A stretch of DNA of 62,606 bases, taken from Ignavibacteria bacterium (GTDB taxonomy: Bacteria; Bacteroidota; Ignavibacteria; Kapaibacteriales; Kapaibacteriaceae). The notes beneath the pieces are model-generated. The model was not told the origin of the DNA and searched no databases. It saw only the letters and a list, made by a program, of their open reading frames with translations. The stretch lies in the NCBI GenBank assembly GCA_016873895.1, contig VGVV01000010.1, positions 1 to 62,606 of the forward strand, read 5' to 3'. The position numbers and the translations under genes were made by a program. This document shows, piece by piece, positions 45,650-56,300 of this stretch (the first letter of the stretch is position 1; each line of letters starts with the position of its first letter).

Positions 45650-46366
45650 TTATTCGTTCTCGTTCATATTATAGAATACGTTCTGCACATCGTCATCATC
45701 CTCGAGTTTATCGATGAGTTTGATGATGTCCTCTGCCTGCTCATCGGTTAGCGTTACAGTGTTATTCGGAATGCGCCGAATCTCTGCGCTTGTAACAGTT
45801 ACGTTCGCTTGTTCTAGCGCTCGCTGAACGGAGATGAAATCAGCAAAAGATGTATACACAATGATGTCGTCGTCTTGCTCTACGATATCATCTGCCCCAG
45901 CTTCTATGAGCGTGAGCTCGAGATCGTCGCGACTAACGCCAGCAGAGGGAATTGTAAAGACACCTTTACGATCAAAAATAAACTCAAGAGACCCAGTGGT
46001 GCCGAGTGCACCGTTGCACTTATTGAAGTACGAGCGAACGTTAGCTACCGTTCTCGTTGGGTTGTCTGTTGCAGTCTCTATGAAGACAGCTACACCATGA
46101 GGACCATAACCTTCATAGTTGATCTCCTCGAGTGAGGCAGAATCCTTGGCCATTGCCTTCTTAATAGCGTTTTCAACGTTATCCTTAGGCATGTTGGCTG
46201 CTTTGGCATTCTGAATGATCACACGAAGGCGCGGATTCGTTTCTGGGTCGGGTCCGCCAGACTTTACAGCAACAGAAATTTCTTTACCAAGTTTAGTAAA
46301 CGTTCTCGCCATGTTCGCCCAGCGTTTTTCTTTGCGGGCCCGTCGAAATTCAAATGCTCTACCCAT
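45650..46366 (-). CDS. YebC/PmpR family translation or regulatory protein
   Basis: 238 aa, full length. The N terminus MGRAFEFRRARKEKRWANMA, then KLGKEISVAVKSGGPDP, and KAANMPKDNVENAIKKA are diagnostic. YebC-type proteins have been linked to ribosome function at proline stretches and, for PmpR-like members, to transcription. Which applies here is not decided. In the operon GNAT-yebC-purF. Confidence 0.93.
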   Translation of the reverse strand: MGRAFEFRRARKEKRWANMARTFTKLGKEISVAVKSGGPDPETNPRLRVIIQNAKAANMPKDNVENAIKKAMAKDSASLEEINYEGYGPHGVAVFIETATDNPTRTVANVRSYFNKCNGALGTTGSLEFIFDRKGVFTIPSAGVSRDDLELTLIEAGADDIVEQDDDIIVYTSFADFISVQRALEQANVTVTSAEIRRIPNNTVTLTDEQAEDIIKLIDKLEDDDDVQNVFYNMNENE

Positions 46367-46396
46367 AGATGCGGATTACTTCACGAAAAAAGATTG

Positions 46397-47515
46397 CTAG
46401 ATCGATTTACTGTAGATGCGATACGTACGGTATCGTTCACCATTCATTGTTTGCGTTAGCCCCTTGTTCATCATCTCGTTGCTCTCGAGAATCCATGATG
46501 CTTCGCCTTTGAGAATACCTTGCTTCTTGGCCCGATTCGCAATCTCCATGTATAGTGCGGCATCAATTCCAGTTCCGCGAAATTCTGGCAAAACTCCTAG
46601 CACGATGATACGCACGAGATCGATCTTCTTCGATTTCGTGAGAAGGTGCCATATACCGCTTAGCGTACCACCCTTACGATTGTGGATTAGGGCTTGATTG
46701 ATGTCGGGTAGTGCGATACAAAAACCTGCCGGACGACCCTTTGCTTCTACAAAGAACACGAACTCAGGATTAACCACTTGTTTAAGGTCTGCTGCAAGAA
46801 AATCAAACTCTGCATCTGTGAACTTTACAAACCCCCAGTTGTCTTCCCATGCACGATTATACATGTCTTTGATCGTTGCTACATCGGTCTTGAACCCGCT
46901 CTTAAGATTGATGGATCGAAATGTTAGATCGTAACGCTTTACGATTGCATCAAACAGACGTGGGATTTTCTCTGAAGCAAAACTCTCGTTGCGCAGCAGA
47001 TAAGCATAGAGGTCTTGTGCTTTGTGATAACCCGCCCCCTCGATAAGGGCAGCATAGTACTTCGGGTTATAGGTCATGAGCATCACTGGTGGGCCATCAA
47101 AACCATCAACGAGAAGTCCACATTGATCGTTCATGGACGGATTGACAGGGCCGCGCATTTCGTCCATGCCATGTTCACGCACCCATGCTTCGGCAGCACG
47201 GAACAATTTGTTGGCTACCTCTTGGTCGTTAACACAATCAAAGAAGCCAAAGAAACCAGCTTTGTCGTTATGCGTTCGATTGTGGTTGCCATTGATGATT
47301 GCAGCAATGCGACCAACAATCTGTCCGTTGCGTTCTGCAAGAAAGCACTGTATCTGGCTGTGATGATAGAACGGATTTTTCTTCGTGTCGAGAAGCTTCT
47401 TGCGATCCATTAACATTGGGGGCACCCAATGCTTCTCGTCCTTATAAAACAACCACTGCGATTTGATAAACCTGAACGATTCGTTTGGTTTGATGGGGCG
47501 TACAGATAGGCTCAT
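46397..47515 (-). CDS. GNAT-family acetyltransferase-like protein
   Basis: 372 aa. The first half has the family-specific WLFYKDEKHWVPPML and GPVNPSMNDQCGLLVDGFD segments. The second half carries the GNAT fold, with VRIIVLGVLPEFRGTGIDAALY as the CoA-binding motif A. The substrate is unknown. First gene of its operon, with a promoter box 41 nt upstream. Confidence 0.8.
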   Translation of the reverse strand: MSLSVRPIKPNESFRFIKSQWLFYKDEKHWVPPMLMDRKKLLDTKKNPFYHHSQIQCFLAERNGQIVGRIAAIINGNHNRTHNDKAGFFGFFDCVNDQEVANKLFRAAEAWVREHGMDEMRGPVNPSMNDQCGLLVDGFDGPPVMLMTYNPKYYAALIEGAGYHKAQDLYAYLLRNESFASEKIPRLFDAIVKRYDLTFRSINLKSGFKTDVATIKDMYNRAWEDNWGFVKFTDAEFDFLAADLKQVVNPEFVFFVEAKGRPAGFCIALPDINQALIHNRKGGTLSGIWHLLTKSKKIDLVRIIVLGVLPEFRGTGIDAALYMEIANRAKKQGILKGEASWILESNEMMNKGLTQTMNGERYRTYRIYSKSI

Positions 47516-47556
47516 TGCAGGTGCCTCGCAGACTGAAAAAATAAATTCGCCACGTG

Positions 47557-47564
47557 CAAAGATA
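47557..47564 (-). promoter_or_regulatory. -7 promoter box TATCTTTG upstream of the GNAT gene
   Basis: Perfect TAnnTTTG match on the minus strand, in the 107-bp gap between divergent genes. It would give a leader of roughly 35-40 nt. Confidence 0.6.
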
Positions 47565-47622
47565 CCAACCAGTATATGTCGTATTTTTTGGTTTCTTGAA
47601 TTTTCTCACACGAGTTAACCAC

Positions 47623-48954
47623 ATGAGAAGGCACCTTGCACTCGTACTGTTCTTCGTAGGCGCGTTATCTTCCATTGCAGCCGATGATCCTCAAAAGCGC
47701 TTCGCGGGAGACGCCGAGCGGCTTCTGGCAAAGACCCGCGACGACAAGGGGTGCTACAGCCTCATTGCTGATTTTACAGACCATTATCCCCGCAGAATTA
47801 GTGGTTCAGACTATCTTGAGAAGGGGCTCGATTGGCTTATCGACAAGATGAAGGCCGAAGGTTGGGATGTAAAAACACAACCTGTGATGGTGCCAAACTG
47901 GAAGCGTGGACAAGAGTCATTATCGATGACGCAGCCCATGGAACGTTCGATGGAGTTCTGTGGTCTGGGCGGTAGCATTGGTACAGACGGAAAGCCCCTT
48001 ACTGCTGGCGTGCTCGTGGTGAAGTCGTATGCGGAGCTCAAGCAGCGTAAAAACGAGGTTCAGGGTAAAATCGTTGTATATAACGTGCCATTTACAACCT
48101 ATGGCGAAACGGTCAACTATCGTTACAACGGTGCTTCAACGGCAGCAGCTCTTGGAGCAGTCGCATCATTGGTGCGGTCTGTTGGGCCATACGGAATTCA
48201 GACCGTACACACAGGTGGTATGGGATATAAAGATGGCGTAACGAAGATCCCCTCTGGTGCGATAACCATCGAAGATGCTCTATTAATGCAGCGAATGCAA
48301 GATCGAGGCGAGTCTATGCAGCTTACTCTCTCCATGGAGGCCAAATGGATGCCAGATGCGCCGTCGCGCAACATCATTATTGAACTGCCTGGATCGGAAC
48401 TGCCCAATGAAGTTGTTGTGATGGGTGGCCACATTGATTCATGGGATATCGGAACTGGTGCAATGGATGATGCAGGTGGCTGCATTGCCGCGTGGAGAGC
48501 ATTACGGCATATGAAAGACCTTGGCATGCGTCCAAAACGCACGATTCGCGTCTGCTTCTGGACGAACGAAGAGAATGGTCTGCGTGGCGGCGAGGCATAT
48601 GCGAAACTCACAAAAGACGAAAAACATATTCTCGCCATTGAATCAGATGCAGGTGTGTTTGCCCCAACTGGGTTCAATACAAGTGCTTCAGGTGCCGATC
48701 GCACCTACTTTGACAATGTTGCCAATCTTCTCACGCCAATACATGCGAACAATGTTACCAAAGGTGATGGTGGAGCAGACGTGGGGCCACTCAAGGCCTA
48801 CGGTGCAATCATGGCAGGACTCGAAGTACAGGGAGACCGCTACTTCTGGTATCATCATACAGACGGCGATACGGTAGACAAGCTCAAAGAAAACGAGGTT
48901 AATGATTGCGTCTACGCAATGGGAGTTCTAGCTTGGTGCTTCGCAAATAGATAA
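47623..48954 (+). CDS. Exported M28 peptidase, carboxypeptidase Q-like
   Basis: 443 aa. Signal peptide (about 1-19). A PA-type insert domain (about 110-180) precedes the M28 zinc core with metal ligands in GGHIDSWD, MDDAGGC, TNEENGLRGG, ESDAG and YHHTDGDT. It probably acts as an aminopeptidase or dipeptidase in the periplasm or outside. The signal peptide fixes the start at 47623. Confidence 0.88.
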   Translation: MRRHLALVLFFVGALSSIAADDPQKRFAGDAERLLAKTRDDKGCYSLIADFTDHYPRRISGSDYLEKGLDWLIDKMKAEGWDVKTQPVMVPNWKRGQESLSMTQPMERSMEFCGLGGSIGTDGKPLTAGVLVVKSYAELKQRKNEVQGKIVVYNVPFTTYGETVNYRYNGASTAAALGAVASLVRSVGPYGIQTVHTGGMGYKDGVTKIPSGAITIEDALLMQRMQDRGESMQLTLSMEAKWMPDAPSRNIIIELPGSELPNEVVVMGGHIDSWDIGTGAMDDAGGCIAAWRALRHMKDLGMRPKRTIRVCFWTNEENGLRGGEAYAKLTKDEKHILAIESDAGVFAPTGFNTSASGADRTYFDNVANLLTPIHANNVTKGDGGADVGPLKAYGAIMAGLEVQGDRYFWYHHTDGDTVDKLKENEVNDCVYAMGVLAWCFANR

Positions 48955-48971
48955 CCAGAGAACTTCGTACC

Positions 48972-50012
48972 CTAGCGTCCTACCGCCCTCCTCACTGCTA
49001 GCTTAACCTCATCAACGTTAGCGCGCATCATGCAAGAATTGGCGGGATGTATGCAGTGCACCTGATCGCATGGGTTACATTCGAGTACGTGATGCACAAT
49101 CTGACTTTTTAGGCCGAGCACGTCAAAACGCTTTGGTATGCCAGGTCCGTAGATGCCAACAAGTGGAATATCAAAGGTAGAAGCGATGTGCATCGGACCA
49201 CTCTCGTTGCCAATGAAAAGGGCCGCTTTCTCGCATAGCGCTGTGTATGTTGAAAGCGACCACTCCAAAGGCGCAGCAATAGCTGCGCCGTGGCTTGATG
49301 CAACGATAGCGTCGATCGTTGTGCGATCCTCCGGCCCCCCAATACAGATACACTTGAGGTTGTATTCGGAAGCAAGCCACAACGCAATCGTAGCAAAACG
49401 CTCTTGTGGCCACCTGCGCAGGGGGCTGCGTGCTCCTGGGGCAAGGATCGCATAGCCGTTGAGTTCATGACGCATCATAAACTTGTCTATAACATCGCGA
49501 TCAGATGCTGTTGTGTACAGCCGTGGCGCTATCCACGATGTATCATGTAGCAATGGGGCTACAACATTGAAGTGTGTGGTTGCCTCGTGGATGATGCGTC
49601 CCTGCCGCTTGTTATGCCAACGAATGCTTGCTTGGTCAAGGCGAACAGCTGGACGCATTGATAAGGTTTTTCGTAGCGTTTGCCAGCTCCCGCGTAGGTC
49701 GATAATTGCATCGTAGTGCTTTTTCCAATCCGCAACACTCGTAAGTACATGGTCTACATGTATATGATGCTCGATAAGCTCTGCAACTACGGGCTTGCAT
49801 AACACGGTAATGGATGCATTGGGGTAGTCGCGCTTTAGTAGAGAAAACACATGGGTTGATAGCACCATGTCTCCGATTTCATCTAGCTTGATGATCAGGA
49901 TATCTTTCGGCTCGTGGCTTCGAAGCTTACGCGATCGGCCTATGAGCCACGACACGAACAATGATGCCACTAGATAGCGACGTTCACTCCGCAGTATGCT
50001 GCGCAGGGGCAT
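48972..50012 (-). CDS. Glycosyltransferase family 9 (heptosyltransferase-like)
   Basis: 346 aa. ILIIKLDEIGDMVLST at the N terminus and IGNESGPMHIASTFDIPLVGIYGP near the C terminus are GT9 signatures. The C-terminal cysteines (LECNPCDQVHC) match LPS heptosyltransferases with a metal-binding-like cluster. It likely adds heptose or a related sugar to a surface lipid. It lies 6 bp after the M28-PDZ gene in one operon. Confidence 0.87.
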   Translation of the reverse strand: MPLRSILRSERRYLVASLFVSWLIGRSRKLRSHEPKDILIIKLDEIGDMVLSTHVFSLLKRDYPNASITVLCKPVVAELIEHHIHVDHVLTSVADWKKHYDAIIDLRGSWQTLRKTLSMRPAVRLDQASIRWHNKRQGRIIHEATTHFNVVAPLLHDTSWIAPRLYTTASDRDVIDKFMMRHELNGYAILAPGARSPLRRWPQERFATIALWLASEYNLKCICIGGPEDRTTIDAIVASSHGAAIAAPLEWSLSTYTALCEKAALFIGNESGPMHIASTFDIPLVGIYGPGIPKRFDVLGLKSQIVHHVLECNPCDQVHCIHPANSCMMRANVDEVKLAVRRAVGR

Positions 50013-50018
50013 GCGAGA

Positions 50019-51845
50019 TTACTTCCCGGTAAATGTTACGCTGAGCGACAAAGGCTTGCTGTCGCGTATCACTTTTACAGTTGTTTCATCACCGGGCTTA
50101 AACGTACCCAGTGCGGCCATAAGATCGTAGATGTTCTTCACCGTTGTAGCACCAACAGCGGTGATGATGTCCTCGCCCTGTAGTCCCCCTCGCTCTGCTG
50201 GGCTTCCAGGTTTAACACCTGTAATGTGCAACCCTTGTGGATCATCTCCGTAATCTGGAACAACCCCAAAGGTAACTTTGAGAGCAATACTCGATGATTG
50301 TTGTGCAGCGGGTTTTTCTGCACCCTTCGTGAACTCTGGACGGGTTGGTGCTTCTGCAACAGTGCGCACTGATTTTTCAACCATTGCTAACACTGTTGCT
50401 TCGCCATCGGCATTGATCTTCTCGTAGGTGTCCGACGGACGATGATAATCGCCATGGAGCCCCGTGAAATAGAACAGCACAGGAATATTCTTCGCGGTAA
50501 ATGAGGAATGATCGCTGGGTCCAAATCCATCGGCTGTTGTTGTTACTGTAAGAGGCAGTCCTGCCTTGGCCGAGTCGATGACGGCGTTCCACATAGCCGA
50601 TGTACCGGTACCTTGAATATTCAGTTTGCCGTCCTTGAGTCGTCCGATCATATCAAGGTTTATCATTGCAGCGATCTTTTCAAGGGGCAGAGTAGGATTA
50701 GAGACCCAGTGTTTGGATCCGAGCAGCCCCTTTTCCTCACCGGAAAATGTCATAAAGACAATGCTACGCCTAGCAGGACGCTCGGCAAAAGCTCTAGCGA
50801 GTTCTAGAACACCTGCAGTACCGGATGCATTGTCATCTGCACCGAAATGAATCATCGGTTCCGATGAAGCTGCTAGTGAGTTTTCATCGCCCATACCAAT
50901 ATGATCGTAATGAGCCCCAACAACAACGTACTCATTACTCAAAGATGGATCGCTGCCAGCAACAACGCCAATGATATTGTTTGTTGTACTCTCTAGAAAC
51001 TCTAATTCAACATTTAGGTTGATTGTTGTATTCGGCAGAATAAACGACTTGGGTTGCTTTGTCTTCTCGATTTCGGTCTCAGCAACAAACAGCGATGTTC
51101 CTTTTGGTGGAAATATTTTCGCACATGGAGTACGGCGGGCCTGAACAGCCAGAATGCCCGAATTCTTGCCAAGGCGGTCAAGTCCGAAACGCGGGAGAAC
51201 ATCTGCTGAATCCCCATTGCGGTTAACAAATATTACTGCTGTTGCACCTTTCTCTCGTGCAGTTGTTGTCTTCGTTCGCAGCGCACCAAGTGCACGGATG
51301 GCATCGTTCTTTTCAGCCCAGGTAGGAAGTCCGCGCAACATGATCACCACCTTACCCTTGATATCGATTCCAGCGTAATCATCATACGACGAGGAAGAAA
51401 TCCCGTAGCCTACGAAGGCGATGTTACCAGAGGCTACACCTGTTTCGCTAAAACCGAGCGGTTGATAGTCTGCACCCAGTTTCCAGCCAATCGTTGTTGG
51501 TTTGGTTTGATCAAGGGGCACTCCAGGACGCTCGATGAGAACGCCAAACGAGATTGAATTCTTCGATCCAGTCTTTACGCCTGTCGTTAATGTAAACGGA
51601 TTGGCGTAGCCATTACTTCCGGCAGGAGTCAGTTTAAGACTTGCAAAGTGGTTTATGATGTAGGCAGCAGCCTTTTCAATCCCAGCAGATCCTGGGCCAC
51701 GTCCTGCGCAGCTGTCGGAAGCCAGGATTTTCACGTGCTCGTATAATCTCTGGCCGAGCGGTGTTGTTCCTTGTGCGTAAAGAAACGTGGAGGTCGACCC
51801 TGAAATGACCGCCGCAAAAACCAGGAATTTCATCATGTTCCGCAT
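50019..51845 (-). CDS. Exported M28 peptidase with PA and PDZ domains
   Basis: 608 aa. Signal peptide (about 1-24), then a PA-type domain (about 120-260). The M28 core has VVGAHYDHIGMG, FGADDNASGT, FSGEEKGLLGS and DYHRPSDTYE. A C-terminal PDZ domain (about 500-608) includes PAERGGLQGEDIITAVG. It probably is a periplasmic aminopeptidase. It forms an operon with the GT9 gene. Confidence 0.9.
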   Translation of the reverse strand: MRNMMKFLVFAAVISGSTSTFLYAQGTTPLGQRLYEHVKILASDSCAGRGPGSAGIEKAAAYIINHFASLKLTPAGSNGYANPFTLTTGVKTGSKNSISFGVLIERPGVPLDQTKPTTIGWKLGADYQPLGFSETGVASGNIAFVGYGISSSSYDDYAGIDIKGKVVIMLRGLPTWAEKNDAIRALGALRTKTTTAREKGATAVIFVNRNGDSADVLPRFGLDRLGKNSGILAVQARRTPCAKIFPPKGTSLFVAETEIEKTKQPKSFILPNTTINLNVELEFLESTTNNIIGVVAGSDPSLSNEYVVVGAHYDHIGMGDENSLAASSEPMIHFGADDNASGTAGVLELARAFAERPARRSIVFMTFSGEEKGLLGSKHWVSNPTLPLEKIAAMINLDMIGRLKDGKLNIQGTGTSAMWNAVIDSAKAGLPLTVTTTADGFGPSDHSSFTAKNIPVLFYFTGLHGDYHRPSDTYEKINADGEATVLAMVEKSVRTVAEAPTRPEFTKGAEKPAAQQSSSIALKVTFGVVPDYGDDPQGLHITGVKPGSPAERGGLQGEDIITAVGATTVKNIYDLMAALGTFKPGDETTVKVIRDSKPLSLSVTFTGK

Positions 51846-51913
51846 GGTGCTGTGCCTATGTTTGTAGTACTACAAAACTACGTCCTCACATTGACGCGTA
51901 CTAACGTCGTTTG

Positions 51914-53377
51914 ATGTCTCCATCAATCTCATCTTTAGCCTCAGACACGCTCGTTTACGGTGTTTCCACTGTACTTGCACGATTTCTGACCTTTCTGCTT
52001 ACTCCGCTTTTCACCAACTACCTTACCAAGCAAGAGGTTGGAGAGGTTACGGGCATTTATGCGATGATTGCCTTCGTGAACATCGTCTACTCCCTAGGGA
52101 TGGAACCAGCATTCATGAGGTTTTGGGAAAAGGGCAACGATGAAAACAACAATCGTGTGTTTACGGTGGCCTACGTTACTGTTGCAGTATTAGGCATGAT
52201 TGTTACAACCTTAACGATCATCTTTGCTGGTCCTGTTGCAACATCCAGCGTGTTGCAGCTCGGAGAGGGTGGCACGCGCTATATCATGCTGGCTGCATGT
52301 ATCCCACTTTTGGATGCACTTGTCCTAATCCCGTTTGCACGACTCCGCATGCAGCGACGTCCACGCGTATTCGCACTGTTGCGACTACTCAGTGTAGTCA
52401 TAACATTTGTGTTCACTGTTTTCTTCGTTGCATACGCTGACTGGCGTATCGAAGGTGCCCTGCTCGGAGGCATCATCGGCAGCTTTGCAACGCTTCTCGC
52501 CTTCGTCCCCAGCACACTCCGTACCCTCCGTACCCCGTACCTAGTACCTAGTACCTCGTTCCCCCTTCTCAAATCCATGCTCTCCTTCGGTCTTCCAACT
52601 GTGCCGTCGAACTTCTCGTCGATCATGGTGCAAGTAGCAGATAGGCCCATCATGTTAATGCTCACAAGTGCCAGCGTTGTTGGCATGTATCAGACGAACT
52701 TCCGTCTTGCTATTCCGATGATGATGTTTGTGACAGTGTTTGAGTATGCATGGAAGCCGTTTTACCTAAATCATCGTGACGAGCCCGAGGCCAAGCAGTT
52801 GTTTGCACGTGTATTCACGGTCTTTACTGCCGTATGTGGTGGGATATTTTTGATAACCTCGTTTTTCATTGAGTATATCGTCCGTATGCCATTTATTGGC
52901 GGACGCTTCATCCATCCAGAGTATTGGGAAGGGATGGCAATCATACCGATCGTTATGGTTGCATATTTCTTCAATGGCGTCTTCATCAACATGTCTGCCG
53001 GACTGCACATCGAGAAGCGCACTGGGTTCTTTCCTCTTGCAACAGGTATTGCAGCGCTCGTAAGTGTTGTTGCCACGTGGCTGCTTGTTCCATCCTACGG
53101 GATCATCGGCGCCGCATGGGCTAAGGTTGCGGCATACCTTATGAGTGCAATTGTTCTGTATGTGTTTGCCCAGCGCGTGTACCCAATGAAGTACGAGTGG
53201 GGTAAGGTGGGGGGGATAGTTGCAATCTGCTCACTAACGTATCTGTTTGGTACACAGTGGTATGTAGGGGAGTTTGGCATTATCGTTCGATGCACAGCGG
53301 CACTTGTGTACACTGCGGCAGTTGCTGGAATCATGAATAAAGGATTTTCAGACGTTAAAACATTGATTCGCACATGA
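51914..53377 (+). CDS. Wzx-type polysaccharide flippase
   Basis: 487 aa with about 14 membrane segments. It resembles the Wzx/MurJ-like transporters that flip lipid-linked oligosaccharides. LTPLFTNYLTKQEVGEVTGIYA near the N terminus is family-typical. A loop near residues 202-215 is encoded by a 7-bp repeat array (52521-52559). It ends in an ATGA overlap with the next gene. With the GT2, GT9 and GT39 genes it suggests a surface-glycan theme. Confidence 0.82.
   Translation: MSPSISSLASDTLVYGVSTVLARFLTFLLTPLFTNYLTKQEVGEVTGIYAMIAFVNIVYSLGMEPAFMRFWEKGNDENNNRVFTVAYVTVAVLGMIVTTLTIIFAGPVATSSVLQLGEGGTRYIMLAACIPLLDALVLIPFARLRMQRRPRVFALLRLLSVVITFVFTVFFVAYADWRIEGALLGGIIGSFATLLAFVPSTLRTLRTPYLVPSTSFPLLKSMLSFGLPTVPSNFSSIMVQVADRPIMLMLTSASVVGMYQTNFRLAIPMMMFVTVFEYAWKPFYLNHRDEPEAKQLFARVFTVFTAVCGGIFLITSFFIEYIVRMPFIGGRFIHPEYWEGMAIIPIVMVAYFFNGVFINMSAGLHIEKRTGFFPLATGIAALVSVVATWLLVPSYGIIGAAWAKVAAYLMSAIVLYVFAQRVYPMKYEWGKVGGIVAICSLTYLFGTQWYVGEFGIIVRCTAALVYTAAVAGIMNKGFSDVKTLIRT
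52521..52559. repeat. Heptanucleotide array (GTACCTA) inside the flippase gene
   Basis: About five units of GTACCCT, GTACCCC and GTACCTA, in frame. They code for the RTPYLVPSTSF loop. This is the same unit found between genes at 235-276 and 6471-6502. Confidence 0.9.
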
Positions 53378-56300
53378 AGTATCTTCTCATTGCCGTATCC
53401 CTTCTTCTTATCTCCTGCACAACAACGCAGTCACCTGATGGGCCATCGGTTCAGGGCCGCGGTGAGTTTGAGCAGCTTAAGTATCGAGATCTTGATCAGG
53501 GGGCTATCCCAGAAGGGATGCGAGAGCGTGAACTACAGTTTGCTACAACACTGCAGCAAAGCGTTCTGGGAAGTAAGAACGTCGAAGATGTGCAGGCGTA
53601 TGGTGAATGGAAGTCGAACGGACCCTGGAACATTGGCGGACGCACCAGAGCAGGCGCGTTTGACGTTCGCAATCCTAAGACAATCATTATTGGCGCTGTG
53701 TCAGGTGGGATCTGGCGCTCAACCAACGAAGGGGGCTCGTGGCTGCTGCAAACCAAGTCAGAGCAGCTGCATTCGGTTGCATGCCTAGCACAGGATACTC
53801 GTCAGGGACACGAAGACACTTGGTATGCAGGCACAGGTGAGATTTACGGTAACTCCGCACAGATCTCTGGCAACGGCATTCTCAAGTCAACAGATAATGG
53901 TATAACCTGGAAGCCCCTTGCCTCAACTGTTTCGGCGAACACACCAGCAAGCCATCAGTTTGCCTATACATGGTGCATCCTCGTACATCCACTGCGCGAT
54001 ACGGAGGCAGTATTTATAGCAACAGCTCGTTCGGGCATCTATCGTTCGACAGACGGTGGATCAACATGGAAGAGTACGATTAGCAGCAACGCATTATTCA
54101 GCGAAATCATTGTAACGCCAAACGGTACACTCTATGCAGCCTTTAGTGGCTATACAGGTACAGTGGGCGCGGTGTCTTCGCGTTGGGGTGTGTTCAGAAG
54201 CACAGACGGTGTTACGTGGGCTAATGTAACACCACCAGATATGCAGAGCGACGTTAAGCGGATTGTAATAGCCTCGATACCGCAGTCTCCCGATGGAGTA
54301 TATGTGCTGGCAGAAACGCCTGGTAAAGGAGCAAAAGGAAGCACGCTTTACCGTGGTGAAGAACGGTTTGAATGGCATAGCCTGTGGCGTTATGGATATG
54401 GCGCAACACCACCAGGTGAGTGGACGAATCTCTCGGCTAATCTGCCACTAACAAATGAACAACGAGGTGATTTCTATTCACAGGGTGGCTATGATCTGCT
54501 TGTGAAGGTCTCTCCGCACGACCCCAATGTGGTTGTCGTGGGTGGAACAAATCTGTATGTCTCTGTCGATGGATTTACAACCCCCAACAAGTGGAATTGG
54601 ATAGGTGGCTACTGGAAGCCAACACCATCGTTTGATAAGTACACATCGTATGTGAATCATCATCCTGACCAACATGATGTGATCTTCCATCCCACGAATG
54701 AGCGTTCGATGCTAAGCCTTAATGATGGTGGCATCTATCGCACTGATGATGTACGTGCAGAAGACGTAGTGTGGACGGATCTGAACCGCGGATATATCAC
54801 AACGCAGTTTTATACAATCGATATGGAGCAGTCCGATAGAAGCCAGCGCATTGTAGGGGGCATGCAGGACAATTCTGTATGGATAACGTCGACGGATTCA
54901 ACAGAGGCATTCTGGAAACGCATCGGCGGCGGAGACGGGGCCTACTCCTACTTCGCTGATGCTGGAAAAACACTATTCTATTCTTCACAGCAGGGTCGCG
55001 TGTACCGCGTAACCTACAATGATGATGGCTCTGAGAAGGATCGTACACGTATTGATCCAATAGGCCCTAAAGACTACTTGTTCATCAATCCATACGTCGT
55101 TCATCCAGCAGATCAACATGTTGTCTATGTGGCTGGCGGCAATAAGCTCTGGCGCAACAACGATGTTCAGGCTATTCCCAAAGGCAATTCCGATTCTACA
55201 CTCGTAGGATGGGATTCATTGTCTGCAACGGATGTGGGCGTGAATCAAATTTCGTGCGTTGCGCCATCGGTAACAGCCGATGGTAAACATCATCGCATTT
55301 ATTATGGCACAACGAACGGAAAGATCTTTGTTCTCGATACGGCCGAAGTTGGCAATCCTACTCCGCGCGATATCACGTGGTCAACGATGCGTAGTGGTGG
55401 ATATGTAAATAGCATTACGATTGATCAACGCGATTCCAAACATCTTGTTGCATGTTTCTCAAACTATGGCCTTGTGAGCATATGGGAAACAATAGATGCT
55501 GGCACTACATGGCAAGCTATTGCAGGCAACCTTGAAGAAGCCCCTTCCGGTTCAGGAAATGGTCCTGCGGTAAACTGGGTTGGCATAGTACCGTTTGATG
55601 CAACGTCAAACATCCTTGTTGCAGCCACATCAACCGGACTCTACTTTACTCCGAGCACGAACGGTATGTCTACAGTGTGGACACCTACTGCCATTGGTGA
55701 ACTCGGGAATGTACCGTGCGACATGGTCGTAACACGAGTATCCGATAAGCGCATCGCAGTTGCGTCGCATGGACGTGGCGTATTGGTTGGCGCAATTACA
55801 ACACTACCGGAAAAGCCGGGTACAGCTACTCTCGTATCACCTTCGGACACCAAGCGTGGTATCCTTACGGACACCGTACTTACATGGAATGCAGCGCCGT
55901 CTGCCGTGAGCTACATCGTTCGATTGTCATCTGAAGGTAGGCCAGAACTTGGTAAGACCATCCAGGGGGTTACGGACACAAAGGTTGCTGTAACAGGACT
56001 TGCGCAGGGTCCGATTACATATACATGGAACGTAGAACCCTATGGAGGGGGCGGTGCAGGACAGGTATCACAAACATGGTCTTTCAGCACCGCTGTGCGC
56101 CCACCCGCGCTGCTGCAGCCAGTAAATGGAGCAAAAGATATAACCCAGGCATTGCTTACATGGGAGCATGTTCCATCGGCTGAGACCTATGGTATCGAAG
56201 TATCGCCGAACGCAGCATTTAATCCTGTTCTCGTGCACGTAGACAATCATACAGACACCTCGATTCTTGTGCGAGGACTTGATATGAACAAGCGTTACTT

